A DNA stretch of 64,000 bases, from NCBI RefSeq assembly GCF_014279595.1, contig NZ_CP047943.1:186001-250000 (forward strand), in the 5' to 3' direction. The notes under the pieces are model-generated. The model had not been told where the DNA came from. It saw only the letters and a list, made by a program, of their open reading frames with translations, and searched no databases. This DNA is from Synechococcus sp. RS9909. Its GTDB lineage: Bacteria; Cyanobacteriota; Cyanobacteriia; PCC-6307; Cyanobiaceae. Shown here in pieces: positions 55,523 through 63,820 of this stretch; position 1 is the first letter of the stretch; each line of letters starts with the position of its first letter. The position numbers and the translations under genes were made by a program.

Positions 55523-56143
55523 ATGTATCTCTTGATAAAGACTCTATTCGATTTCTTTTTCGCGTTTCTTGTGCTCTTGTTCCTATCCCCGTTTTTGCTC
55601 ATCATTTCTGTTTTATCGCGATTACTTCTTGGCTCCCCTGTCTTGTTCCGCCAGCAGCGCCCCGGCCTCGGCGAGCAGCCTTTTAATCTGCTTAAGTTCC
55701 GCACGATGACCAACCGGCGCGATACCTCGGGAGTCTTGCTTCCCGATCCCCAGCGTCTTACACCGTTTGGTCGTTGGTTGCGCGCCACCTCTATAGATGA
55801 GCTGCCCGAACTTATCAATATCCTGCGCGGCGAGATGAGTTTTATCGGGCCCCGGCCACTCTTGATGCAATATCTCCCCCTTTATTCTCCTGAACAAGCT
55901 CGCCGTCATGTCGTGAAGCCGGGCCTCAGTGGCTGGGCCCAGATTAATGGCCGTAATGCACTCTCCTGGGAGGAAAAATTTCGTCTTGATGTTTGGTACG
56001 TGGATCACCAAAGCTTCTGGTTGGATTTGCGCATTTTCTTCATCACCATATGGAAAGTTGTCCGTCGCGAAGGCATCAGTGCTGTTGGTGAAGCCACCAT
56101 GGCGCCATTCACAGGATCGGCGCCTGCTTCTGAGACGCGCTGA
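55523..56143 (+). CDS. pglC: Phosphoglycosyl transferase, PglC/WcaJ family
   Basis: A 206-residue monotopic sugar-phosphate transferase that loads the first sugar onto undecaprenyl phosphate. It has a re-entrant membrane helix at residues 1-40, RQQRPGLGEQPFNLLKFRTMT, SIDELPELINILRGEMSFIGPRP, and PGLSGWAQINGRN. The essential D-E pair is in IDELP. ATG at 55523 is preferred; TTG at 55505 would overlap the previous gene. The first 100 bases are AT-rich and the rest GC-rich, so it may be a recombination joint. The UDP-diacetamido-trideoxyhexose made by the next three genes is the likely substrate. Confidence 0.85.
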   Translation: MYLLIKTLFDFFFAFLVLLFLSPFLLIISVLSRLLLGSPVLFRQQRPGLGEQPFNLLKFRTMTNRRDTSGVLLPDPQRLTPFGRWLRATSIDELPELINILRGEMSFIGPRPLLMQYLPLYSPEQARRHVVKPGLSGWAQINGRNALSWEEKFRLDVWYVDHQSFWLDLRIFFITIWKVVRREGISAVGEATMAPFTGSAPASETR

Positions 56144-56787
56144 TGGCGTCTTTGCTGCTACTAGGTGCAGGTGGTCACTCTCGGGTCGTGGCTGAAACCG
56201 CCCTAGCCACAGGCCGTTTTAGCAACATCGCCTTCCTCGACGATCGCTGCAGCGGCCCTGCTCAGGTGCCCGATCAACTGGGCTGGCCCGTGATCGGTCC
56301 CTTTGCCGCGGCGCTCGATCCCCAGATCCGTCGTCAATATCCTGCAGCATTGGTAGCCATCGGTAATGCCGCCGTGCGTCTGCAGTGGTTGTCGCGTCTT
56401 GCCGCTGCTTGCTACGAGCTCCCCGTTGTGATTCATCCCACTTCCTGGATTTCGCCTTCCGCCAAGCTTGGTGCCGGTTCGACGGTGTTCGCTCAGGCAT
56501 CCATCCAGGCTCAGGCCGTGATCGGTAGCGGAGCCATCCTCAACACCGGTTGCTCCGTGGATCACGACGCCCAGCTTGGCAATGCTGTGCACATCTGCCC
56601 TGGTGCTCGTCTCGCGGGCGAAGTGCAGGTGGGTGATCGCAGCTGGATCGGCATCGGCGCCTCAGTGATTCAGCAGATCTGTATCGGCGCCGATGTCACC
56701 GTGGGGGCCGGCGCTGCGGTGGTGCGTGATCTGCCCGATGGCGTCACCGCCGTCGGCGTGCCTGCGCGCGTATTGCCCACCGCCTAA
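56143..56787 (+). CDS. pglD: N-acetyltransferase, PglD/NeuD family
   Basis: A 214-residue left-handed beta-helix acetyltransferase. The N-terminal sugar-binding part is LLLGAGGHSRVVAETAL, followed after residue 95 by hexapeptide turns: HPTSWISPSAKLGAGSTVFA, AVIGSGAILNTGCSVDHDA, with the catalytic histidine in CSVDHDAQLG. PglD acetylates UDP-4-amino-sugar at C4, which fits its place between pglC and pglE. Overlaps pglC stop by one base (TGATG). Confidence 0.85.
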   Translation: MASLLLLGAGGHSRVVAETALATGRFSNIAFLDDRCSGPAQVPDQLGWPVIGPFAAALDPQIRRQYPAALVAIGNAAVRLQWLSRLAAACYELPVVIHPTSWISPSAKLGAGSTVFAQASIQAQAVIGSGAILNTGCSVDHDAQLGNAVHICPGARLAGEVQVGDRSWIGIGASVIQQICIGADVTVGAGAAVVRDLPDGVTAVGVPARVLPTA

Positions 56788-56813
56788 CCCCTCAGCTTTC
56801 ATCTCTTCACCGC

Positions 56814-57980
56814 GTGAACCTCGCCCCCTGGCCCCATTTCGACGCCGAGCAGATCAACGCAGCCACACGCGTGCTCGCCTCCGGCAAGGTGAATACCTGG
56901 TCTGGCCTGGACACCACCGCCTTTGAGCAGGAGTTCGCCCAGTGGTGCGGCACCGCCCACGCCATCGCCATGGCCAATGGCTCCCTAGCCCTCTCGGCGG
57001 CCTACCTGGCCATTGGTCTTGGGGAAGGAGATGAGCTGATCACCACCCCGCGCACGTTCATCGCCACCGCCTCCAGCGCCGTGCTGCTTGGCGCCAAGCC
57101 GGTGTTCGCCGATGTGGATGCCGAGTCAGGTGCGATTACCGCCGCCACGATTGCGCCGCTGATCACCTCCCGCACCAAGGCTTTATCCGTCGTGCATATC
57201 GGCGGTTGGCCTGCCGACATGCCTGAGATCCTCGAGCTGGCCCGCTCCTACGGCATCGCTGTGATCGAAGACTGCGCCCAGGCCCATGGCGCCAGCATCC
57301 ACGGCCAGTCCGTCGGCAGCTTTGGCGATGTAAACGCTTGGAGTTTCTGTCAGGAGAAAATTATTTCCACTGGTGGTGAAGGTGGCATGGTTACCACCAA
57401 CCGCGCCGATCTCTGGGATGCGATGTGGGCCTTCAAAGACCATGGCAAAACCCATGAGGCGGTCTTTGGCCGCGACCATCCCCCCGGCTTCCGCTGGCTG
57501 CACGAGCGCTTCGGCTCCAACTTCCGTCTCACCGAACTGCAGAGCGCCATCGGCCGCATTCAGCTCCAGCGCTTGCCCGAGTGGACCGCCGCCCGCACCC
57601 GCAACGCCCTGCTCCTCGCCGAAGCCCTGGCCGATTGCTCTGCCGTGCGTGTGCCCCTGCCGCCGGAGGGCATCACTCACGCCTGGTACAAGTTCTATGC
57701 CTTCGTGAAGCCCGAGGCCCTGGCCGATGGCTGGAGCCGTGATCGGATCCTCAGCGAGATCGCATCCCTTGGCTATCCCGCCCTCTCTGGGAGCTGCAGT
57801 GAGATCTATCTGGAGAAGGGCTTTCAGGAGGCTGGCCTTGCTCCTGCCGAGCGCTTGCCTGTGGCCCGTGAGCTGGGGGAGACCAGCCTGATGTTCCTGG
57901 TGCATCCCACCATTACCCCTGAGCAGATGGCTGGCTACGCCAAGGCTGTGCGGTCGGTCGTGTTGCGGGCCTGCCGATGA
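56814..57980 (+). CDS. pglE: DegT/DnrJ/EryC1 aminotransferase, PglE-like
   Basis: A 388-residue PLP aminotransferase. NTWSGLDTTAFEQEFAQWCG, ANGSLALSAAYLAIGLGEGD, EDCAQAHGASI, then the lysine segment AWSFCQEKIISTGGEGGMV, and FRLTELQSAIGRIQL. PglE converts UDP-4-keto-sugar to the 4-amino form; the neighbours pglD and pglF support this. Start GTG at 56814, 26 bases after pglD. It might also replace the truncated PseC aminotransferase, but there is no direct evidence. GC-rich. Confidence 0.85.
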   Translation: MNLAPWPHFDAEQINAATRVLASGKVNTWSGLDTTAFEQEFAQWCGTAHAIAMANGSLALSAAYLAIGLGEGDELITTPRTFIATASSAVLLGAKPVFADVDAESGAITAATIAPLITSRTKALSVVHIGGWPADMPEILELARSYGIAVIEDCAQAHGASIHGQSVGSFGDVNAWSFCQEKIISTGGEGGMVTTNRADLWDAMWAFKDHGKTHEAVFGRDHPPGFRWLHERFGSNFRLTELQSAIGRIQLQRLPEWTAARTRNALLLAEALADCSAVRVPLPPEGITHAWYKFYAFVKPEALADGWSRDRILSEIASLGYPALSGSCSEIYLEKGFQEAGLAPAERLPVARELGETSLMFLVHPTITPEQMAGYAKAVRSVVLRACR

Positions 57981-59872
57981 AGCGTTCTCCAGTGCGTCAT
58001 TTCACCGCTCTGCCTCCTCTCACGCGCCGCTTGTTGTTAATCGGCATCGACGCTCTGCTGCTGCCATTGGCGGTGTGGCTCAGCTTCTGGTTGCGGCTGG
58101 CCCATCCGTTCCATCCCACTTTTCAGGCTGCCGGGCTGTGGTTGCTGCCAGCGGTGTTGCTGGTTGGCCTGCCGCTGTACGCCTTCACCGCGCAATACAA
58201 AGGATTGACGCGCTACGTCGGTAGCCGCGCTCTCTACCGTCTCGCTGGCCGTAACGGTCTCTTGGTTCTGCTGTTGGCGGGCCTTGGCGTGATGCTGCGT
58301 CTGCCGATGCCGCCCCGCAGCAGTTGGATCCTGCTCTGGTTGTTGCTCACCGGTTTCACCGGAGCGGTGCGCTTTGCCCTGCGTGATCTGCTCCTCTCAC
58401 TGCGTTCGGTGAGCCATAAGCAGATGGTGCGTGTGGCCATCTATGGCGCCGGTGAGGCCGGCGCCCAGCTCGCCGCCGCTCTGCGCTTAGCCGGCAACCA
58501 TCAGATCATCACCTTTCTCGATGACGCGCCGAGTCTGTGGCGGCGCACGATCAATGGCATTCCGATCCAGCCGCCCCAGGCGCTGAGCCAGATCCAGGCT
58601 CAGCTCGATCAGGTGTTGCTGGCGATCCCCTCGCTGCCCCGCGTTGAACGCCGCCGCATCGTGTCTGAGTTGCAACGCCAGGCGATTCCGGTGTTGCAGA
58701 TCCCCTCGGTGGATGACCTCACCTCCGGCCGGGCCCGCATCGATGCACTCCGCCCCGTCGCCATTGAAGACCTGCTTGGCCGCGATCCCGTGCCGCCTGT
58801 ACCGGAGCTGCTCGGCCCTGGCCTCCGCGATGCGGTGGTGTGTGTCACCGGCGCCGGTGGCTCGATCGGATCGGAGCTCTGCCGCCAGATCCTGCAGCTG
58901 GCCCCCACGGCGTTGATCCTGCTCGAGAGCAGTGAACCGTCGCTCTATGCCCTGGAGCAGGAGCTGCGTCAGCAGCTGCCCGCTTCGGTGGAGCTGGTGC
59001 CGGTGCTCGGCAGCGCCGCCGATCCGGCTCTGATGCAGCGGCTGTTCGCCTGCCATGACGTGCAGACCGTGTTCCATGCCGCCGCTTACAAACACGTGCC
59101 GCTGGTGGAGGCCAACCCGCTGGCGGGCCTTGCGAACAATGTGGGCTCCACTCGGGTGGTTTGTCAGGCCGCCGTGGCGACTGGCGTCAGCGAAGTGGTG
59201 TTGATCTCCACCGATAAGGCGGTGCGACCTACCAATGTGATGGGCGCCAGTAAGCGGCTGGCTGAGCTGGTGCTGCAGGCCTCAGCTGTGGAGTTGTCCA
59301 AGAACGCCAAGCCTGCGGGCCAGCCCCGCACCCGGTTGGCGATGGTGCGTTTTGGCAATGTGTTGGGCTCATCGGGCTCGGTGGTGCCCTTGTTTCGCAA
59401 ACAGATTGCTGCCGGTGGACCAATCACCCTCACCCACCCGGAGATCATCCGCTATTTCATGACCATCCCGGAGGCGGCCCAATTGGTTCTCCAGGCCGCC
59501 ACCCTCGCCCAGGGCGGTGATCTGTTTCTGCTTGATATGGGTGAACCGGTGCGCATCAAAGACCTGGCTGAGCAGATGGTGCGCCTCAGCGGCCTATCGC
59601 TTCGTGATGCCCAGAACCCCAACGGTGAGATCGCCATCACCTGCACCGGCCTGCGCCCCGGCGAGAAGCTCTACGAAGAACTGCTGATCGATGCCGAATC
59701 CGAACCCACCCAACACCCCCTGGTCTTCCGCGCCCAGGAACGAGCGCTACCGCCAGAGTTGCTCTGGCCTCGATTGGATGCGCTTGATGACGTGATCGCC
59801 GCTCAGGATGTGGAAGCTGCGCTGGAGTTGCTGGCGGAACTGGTGCCGGAGTGGCAGCGGGGGACCCCATAG
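57977..59872 (+). CDS. pglF: Membrane UDP-GlcNAc 4,6-dehydratase, PglF/WbpM family
   Basis: A 631-residue protein. About four membrane segments (residues 15-115) are followed by a first Rossmann domain (YGAGEAGAQLAAALRLAG, TFLDDAPSLWRR) and a second catalytic domain from about residue 290 (VTGAGGSIGSELCRQIL, FHAAAYKHVPLVEANPL, STDKAVRPTNVMGASKRLAE, GLRPGEKLYEELL). The Tyr of the SDR triad is Met here (NVMGASK), as normal in the PglF/WbpM retaining dehydratases. It starts by overlapping pglE (ATGA) and provides the keto sugar for it. Confidence 0.88.
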   Translation: MKRSPVRHFTALPPLTRRLLLIGIDALLLPLAVWLSFWLRLAHPFHPTFQAAGLWLLPAVLLVGLPLYAFTAQYKGLTRYVGSRALYRLAGRNGLLVLLLAGLGVMLRLPMPPRSSWILLWLLLTGFTGAVRFALRDLLLSLRSVSHKQMVRVAIYGAGEAGAQLAAALRLAGNHQIITFLDDAPSLWRRTINGIPIQPPQALSQIQAQLDQVLLAIPSLPRVERRRIVSELQRQAIPVLQIPSVDDLTSGRARIDALRPVAIEDLLGRDPVPPVPELLGPGLRDAVVCVTGAGGSIGSELCRQILQLAPTALILLESSEPSLYALEQELRQQLPASVELVPVLGSAADPALMQRLFACHDVQTVFHAAAYKHVPLVEANPLAGLANNVGSTRVVCQAAVATGVSEVVLISTDKAVRPTNVMGASKRLAELVLQASAVELSKNAKPAGQPRTRLAMVRFGNVLGSSGSVVPLFRKQIAAGGPITLTHPEIIRYFMTIPEAAQLVLQAATLAQGGDLFLLDMGEPVRIKDLAEQMVRLSGLSLRDAQNPNGEIAITCTGLRPGEKLYEELLIDAESEPTQHPLVFRAQERALPPELLWPRLDALDDVIAAQDVEAALELLAELVPEWQRGTP

Positions 59873-59910
59873 TCACACTATTTTGTGCCGCAACAATGCG
59901 TTGATGCTCA

Positions 59911-61023
59911 TCAACAGTTAAACGCCTTGTGGCACCTGTCCTGGTGCGTCAGAAACCAGTCCACGGTGTCTGCTAGCCCCACCTCCAGGCTGTGGCGTGG
60001 TTGCCAACCCAGTTCGCTTTGAATGCGGCTGGGATCGATCGCGTAGCGGCGATCGTGACCTGGGCGATCGCTGACGCTTCGGATCAGTTGGCTGTGAGGG
60101 GATCCCTTGGGTTGGGCTTGATCGAGGACGTTGCAGATCAACTCCACGATCTGTCGGTTCGTGCGTTCGCCAAAGCCGCCCACGCAGTAGCTGCTCCCCA
60201 GCTCTCCTCGGCAGGCTGCCAGCAGCAATGCATCCACGTGGTCTTCCACGTGCAGCCAGTCGCGCACATTCAGTCCATCGCCGTAGAGCGGGATTGCTGC
60301 GCCGGCGGCGGCCTTGAGGATCACCACCGGGATCAGCTTCTCGGGGAACTGCCAGGGTCCGTAATTGTTGCTGCAGTTGGTGAGCACCACCGGCAGGCCG
60401 TAGGTGTGATGCCAGGCATTCACCAGGTGATCGCTCGCCGCCTTGCTGGCTGAGTAGGGGCTGCGTGGGTCATAAGGAGTTGTTTCCGAGAAACGGCCCT
60501 CCGGGCCGAGGGAGCCGAACACTTCATCGGTGCTGATGTGATGCATCCGAAAGTTCGCCTGGCGTTCCCCAGCCAGCTGCTCCCAGTGGGCCCGTACCGC
60601 CTGCAGCAGATGCAGGGTGCCGGTTACGTTGCTGCTGATAAACGCCTCGGGCCCGGCGATGGAACGATCCACGTGGCTTTCCGCCGCCAGATGCAACACC
60701 AGATCCGGGTCGGCCAGGCGCACCGCCTCCGCCGTTGCTTGAGCATCGGCCAGATCCACCCGAAGGAGCTGGTGGCGGCACTCTCCCTCTGAAGTGCTGG
60801 CCCGCTCGCCTAGTTGCGCCAGCACCTCCTCAATGCTGGTGCAATCGCTGGCATAGCCCATCTTGTCGAGGTTGAACACCAGCGCGTCGCTCTCATTCAG
60901 CAGCCGCCGCACCACAGCGCCACCGATAAACCCGGCGCCACCGGTCACCAGGATGCGGTGGCGGCCGGCGAGCAGGGCGGGAACGTCCGGTGGGGTGATG
61001 TCAGGCACGGGGCTGCTGGTCAT
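59911..61023 (-). CDS. rmlB: dTDP-glucose 4,6-dehydratase
   Basis: A 370-residue enzyme for dTDP-rhamnose synthesis. TGGAGFIGGAVVRRLLNESD, LHLAAESHVDRSIAG, HISTDEVFGSLG (with catalytic Asp-Glu after Thr), YSASKAASDHLVNAWHHTYGLP and NCSNNYGPWQFPEKLIP all fit RmlB. The C-terminal part ends FLTHQDRCHKAFNC. The order on this strand is rmlA, rmlC, rmlD, rmlB. It converges with pglF across a 38-base gap that contains a small GTTGAT/ATCAAC hairpin, too weak to call a terminator. Confidence 0.93.
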   Translation of the reverse strand: MTSSPVPDITPPDVPALLAGRHRILVTGGAGFIGGAVVRRLLNESDALVFNLDKMGYASDCTSIEEVLAQLGERASTSEGECRHQLLRVDLADAQATAEAVRLADPDLVLHLAAESHVDRSIAGPEAFISSNVTGTLHLLQAVRAHWEQLAGERQANFRMHHISTDEVFGSLGPEGRFSETTPYDPRSPYSASKAASDHLVNAWHHTYGLPVVLTNCSNNYGPWQFPEKLIPVVILKAAAGAAIPLYGDGLNVRDWLHVEDHVDALLLAACRGELGSSYCVGGFGERTNRQIVELICNVLDQAQPKGSPHSQLIRSVSDRPGHDRRYAIDPSRIQSELGWQPRHSLEVGLADTVDWFLTHQDRCHKAFNC

Positions 61024-61027
61024 GGCA

Positions 61028-61945
61028 TCAAGGGCTTGGTATCGCTTGTAGAAGTTGATGGAGAGCCTGCCGCCAGTGCAGCGCAGGCAGGTCCAGCACC
61101 TGGCGCGTCGCTGAACAGTCCAGCAGCGAATAGCTGGGCCGTTGTGCCGGGGTGGGGTACTCGGCCGTGGTGATCGGATTCACGTGGGCGGCGCGCTCCA
61201 GCAGCCCCAGCTCCACACCAAGCTCACCCACCGCCACGGCCACGTCGTACCAACTCGCTGCTCCCGCATCACTCCAGTGCAGCACGGGCGGTAGCCCGTT
61301 CGGTGACTCCGCCACTGCTATCGCCCGCCAACAGGCCGCCGCCAGGGTGGCGGTGCTGGTGGGACAGCCCACCTGATCAGCCACAACAGCGATCTCGGGC
61401 CGCTCGCGGTGCAGCCGCAGCATGGTGAGGGCGAAATTGCGGCCCACCGGCCCCATCACCCAGCTGGTGCGCAGGATCAGGCCCCGGCCGCTGCCGCCCA
61501 ACAGCTGCTCCACGGCTTCTTCACCGGCGGCCTTGGTGCGGCCATACATGCCCAGGGGATTGCGGGGCTGTTCAGGCCGGTAGGGGCTGCCCTGCTGGCC
61601 GTTGAACACAAAATCGGTGCTCACCTGCAAGAGGTGGCCGCCCATGTCTGCCAGGGCCTCGGCAAAGGCGCAGGGCGCCTGGGCATTCACCGCCTGCGCC
61701 AGCTCTGGCTCCATTTCGGCTCGATCCACGGCGGTGTAGGCACCGGCATTGAGTACCCAGTCGGGTTGATGGGCTTCCACGGCCTGGCGGCAGGCCTCGG
61801 CATCGGCCAGATCAAGGCCAAGCATTCCCTGGCCTACGCTGCGCCCCGTGGCGATCAGCTCGATGCCCTCGGGCACAGAGGCCATCAGCGCCTGCCCTAA
61901 CTGGCCAGCGGCGCCGGTGAGTAGCACGCGGATGGTCTGGCCCAT
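61028..61945 (-). CDS. rmlD: dTDP-4-dehydrorhamnose reductase
   Basis: Last step to dTDP-L-rhamnose. The 305 residues have LLTGAAGQLGQALM, NAGAYTAVDRAEMEP, QVSTDFVFNGQQGSPY, and YGRTKAAGEEAVEQLL with the Tyr-Lys pair. ATG at 61945 overlaps the rmlC stop; the longer upstream frame is out of register with the gene. It stops 4 bases before rmlB starts. A different RmlD-like protein lies at 38904-39773. Confidence 0.93.
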   Translation of the reverse strand: MGQTIRVLLTGAAGQLGQALMASVPEGIELIATGRSVGQGMLGLDLADAEACRQAVEAHQPDWVLNAGAYTAVDRAEMEPELAQAVNAQAPCAFAEALADMGGHLLQVSTDFVFNGQQGSPYRPEQPRNPLGMYGRTKAAGEEAVEQLLGGSGRGLILRTSWVMGPVGRNFALTMLRLHRERPEIAVVADQVGCPTSTATLAAACWRAIAVAESPNGLPPVLHWSDAGAASWYDVAVAVGELGVELGLLERAAHVNPITTAEYPTPAQRPSYSLLDCSATRQVLDLPALHWRQALHQLLQAIPSP

Positions 61946-62535
61946 CAGGGAAACACCTCGCCGGCGGCCTGGGCTGCTACCAGGGTGGGAGCCTGGGCGT
62001 CCTTCTCCGACAGGCTCACGGCCGTGCCTTCCAGATTCTCCAGGGGCCAGCTGATCGCCAGTGCCGGGTCGTCCCAGCGGATCGCCCGTTCCTGCTCTCG
62101 GCTCCAGTAGCCACGGGTTTTGTACTGCACTTCCGCCACAGCGCTGAGGGTGAGAAAACCGTGGGCAAATCCCTCCGGCACCCACAGCTGCTGCTGGTTG
62201 TCGGCGCTCAGCTCCACGCCGGCCCATTGCCCGTTGCTTGGCGAGGAGGTGCGCAGATCTACCACCACATCGAAAATCCTGCCGACGCTGGCCCGCACCA
62301 GTTTCGCTTGGGGGGCCGCAGGTAGCTGGTAGTGGAGCCCCCTGAGGACGCCTTGGGAGGAGCGGGAGTGGTTGTCTTGCACGAAGGCCACGTGTTCGCC
62401 CACCGCTGCATCGAAGCGGCGCTGGTTCCAGCTTTCGAAAAACCAGCCGCGATCATCGCCGAAACGCTGCGGTGTGAGCAGGAGCGGGCCGCTCAGCCGT
62501 TGCCCCTGGGGGCTGGTGAGCGGTTCAGCCTGCAT
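61945..62535 (-). CDS. rmlC: dTDP-4-dehydrorhamnose 3,5-epimerase
   Basis: A 196-residue cupin-type epimerase. It has [38 protein letters not shown] (catalytic His), [20 protein letters not shown] and [14 protein letters not shown], all in RmlC order. ATG at 62535 is chosen; it overlaps the rmlA stop by 11 bases. A longer N-terminal frame adds 14 residues without support. Confidence 0.93.
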   Translation of the reverse strand: MQAEPLTSPQGQRLSGPLLLTPQRFGDDRGWFFESWNQRRFDAAVGEHVAFVQDNHSRSSQGVLRGLHYQLPAAPQAKLVRASVGRIFDVVVDLRTSSPSNGQWAGVELSADNQQQLWVPEGFAHGFLTLSAVAEVQYKTRGYWSREQERAIRWDDPALAISWPLENLEGTAVSLSEKDAQAPTLVAAQAAGEVFP

Positions 62536-63565
62536 GGGTCGGCCTGCGCAGGCTGCTCTGCAGGGCGGCGTTGTCACTCAGACTGTCGTCCAGCAGTTGG
62601 AGCAGGTAGGTGCCGTAGCCGCTTTTTTTGAGTGGCTGGGCCAGAGCCGTGAGTTGCTCGGCGTTGATCCAGCCCTGGCGCCAGGCCACCTCCTCCGGGC
62701 AGCCCACCTTCAGGCCCTGGCGATGTTCCAGGGTGCGGATGTAGCCGCTGGCGTCGTTGAGCGAATCGCAGGTGCCCGTATCCAGCCAGGCCATGCCGCG
62801 GCCCATCAGTTCCACCTGCAGGAGCCCGTCGTTGAGATACAGCTGATTCAGATCAGTGATCTCCAGCTCTCCCCGGGCGGAGGGCTGCACCTGCTGGGCC
62901 CTCTCCACCACGGAGGCGTCATAGAAGTAGAGACCGGTCACGGCATAGCGGCTCTTGGGCTGTTTGGGTTTCTCCTCGATGCTCAGCACCCGGCCCTGGT
63001 GATCAAATTCCGCCACGCCGTAGCGCTCCGGATCGCTCACGGGATAGGCAAACACGGTGGCGCCTTGCGCCTGGGCGTTGCTGCTGCGCAGCTGGGGCAC
63101 CAGGTCGTGACCGTGGAACAGGTTGTCGCCCAGCACCAGGGCGGCGGGCCGTCCGGCGAGAAAGTCGGCGCCGATCAGAAAGGCCTGGGCCAGGCCATCG
63201 GGGGAGGGCTGAATCGCGTAGTCGATCGCCATCCCCCAGCGGCTCCCATCCCCCAGTAGCCGTTGAAAGGCCGCCTGATCGTGGGGTGTGGTGATGATCA
63301 GCACCTCGCGGATCCCCGCCAGCATCAAGGTGCTGAGCGGGTAATAGATCATCGGTTTGTCATACACCGGCAGCAGCTGCTTGCTCACCGCCTGGGTGAT
63401 CGGATGCAGCCGGGAGCCGCTACCGCCCGCGAGGATGATGCCTTTGCGAGCGCTGGAAGAGCTCAAGGGTTCTGCGTTGCGCAGGCCTATTTCAGCATGG
63501 GTGCTGCGCTGGAGCGCCAACTGGAGGTCAAGCCAGTCGCGAAGAGCCAGATCGAATGCGGCCAT
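62525..63565 (-). CDS. rmlA: Glucose-1-phosphate thymidylyltransferase
   Basis: First enzyme of the rhamnose pathway: makes dTDP-glucose. The core starts [17 protein letters not shown], with [53 protein letters not shown] and [14 protein letters not shown]. The usual protein begins just before this core. Here the only upstream ATG, at 63565, gives about 40 extra residues ([16 protein letters not shown]); TTG at 63466 would give the normal length. The C-terminal 50 residues also exceed many relatives. First gene of the rml operon. Confidence 0.9.
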   Translation of the reverse strand: MAAFDLALRDWLDLQLALQRSTHAEIGLRNAEPLSSSSARKGIILAGGSGSRLHPITQAVSKQLLPVYDKPMIYYPLSTLMLAGIREVLIITTPHDQAAFQRLLGDGSRWGMAIDYAIQPSPDGLAQAFLIGADFLAGRPAALVLGDNLFHGHDLVPQLRSSNAQAQGATVFAYPVSDPERYGVAEFDHQGRVLSIEEKPKQPKSRYAVTGLYFYDASVVERAQQVQPSARGELEITDLNQLYLNDGLLQVELMGRGMAWLDTGTCDSLNDASGYIRTLEHRQGLKVGCPEEVAWRQGWINAEQLTALAQPLKKSGYGTYLLQLLDDSLSDNAALQSSLRRPTHAG

Positions 63566-63592
63566 GGCCGAGGGAGGGGTCCAGCCGTCCAA

Positions 63593-63820
63593 TTGATTTT
63601 TTTGTGGGCGTGTTATGCGTTGATGCCGTTAAAAGGGTTTCTACCGCCAGCGCGGCTTTCAGGCCACGGCTACTACAGGTGGATGATTTACTGAGCGGCG
63701 AGGGTCCGGTGTGGCTAGGGATTTGTTGTTCGACCTCCAGGGTTGGTTCACTCTCCTCTTGGGCGGCCTGGTAACGCTGGTGTGGCTGAGGCTAGCGTGA
63801 TGTGAGATGAGTGATGTTTG
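63593..63820. other. Intergenic region upstream of rmlA and of the antitoxin gene
   Basis: About 230 bases between two divergent genes. It should hold the promoter for the rml operon (leftward) and for the antitoxin gene (rightward), but I see no certain hexamers. A 29-codon frame at 63711-63800 (LLFDLQGWFTLLLGG and so on) would give a single membrane helix, with a GTG start and no support. Confidence 0.35.

Noticed and set aside
59900-59915. Hairpin GTTGAT/ATCAAC between pglF and rmlB as a two-way terminator
   Set aside because: Stem of only six bases with little GC and no T run; it also overlaps the end of rmlB.
63711-63800. 29-codon frame coding for one hydrophobic helix
   Set aside because: GTG start, no ribosome-binding site visible and no conserved context; too weak to call a gene.
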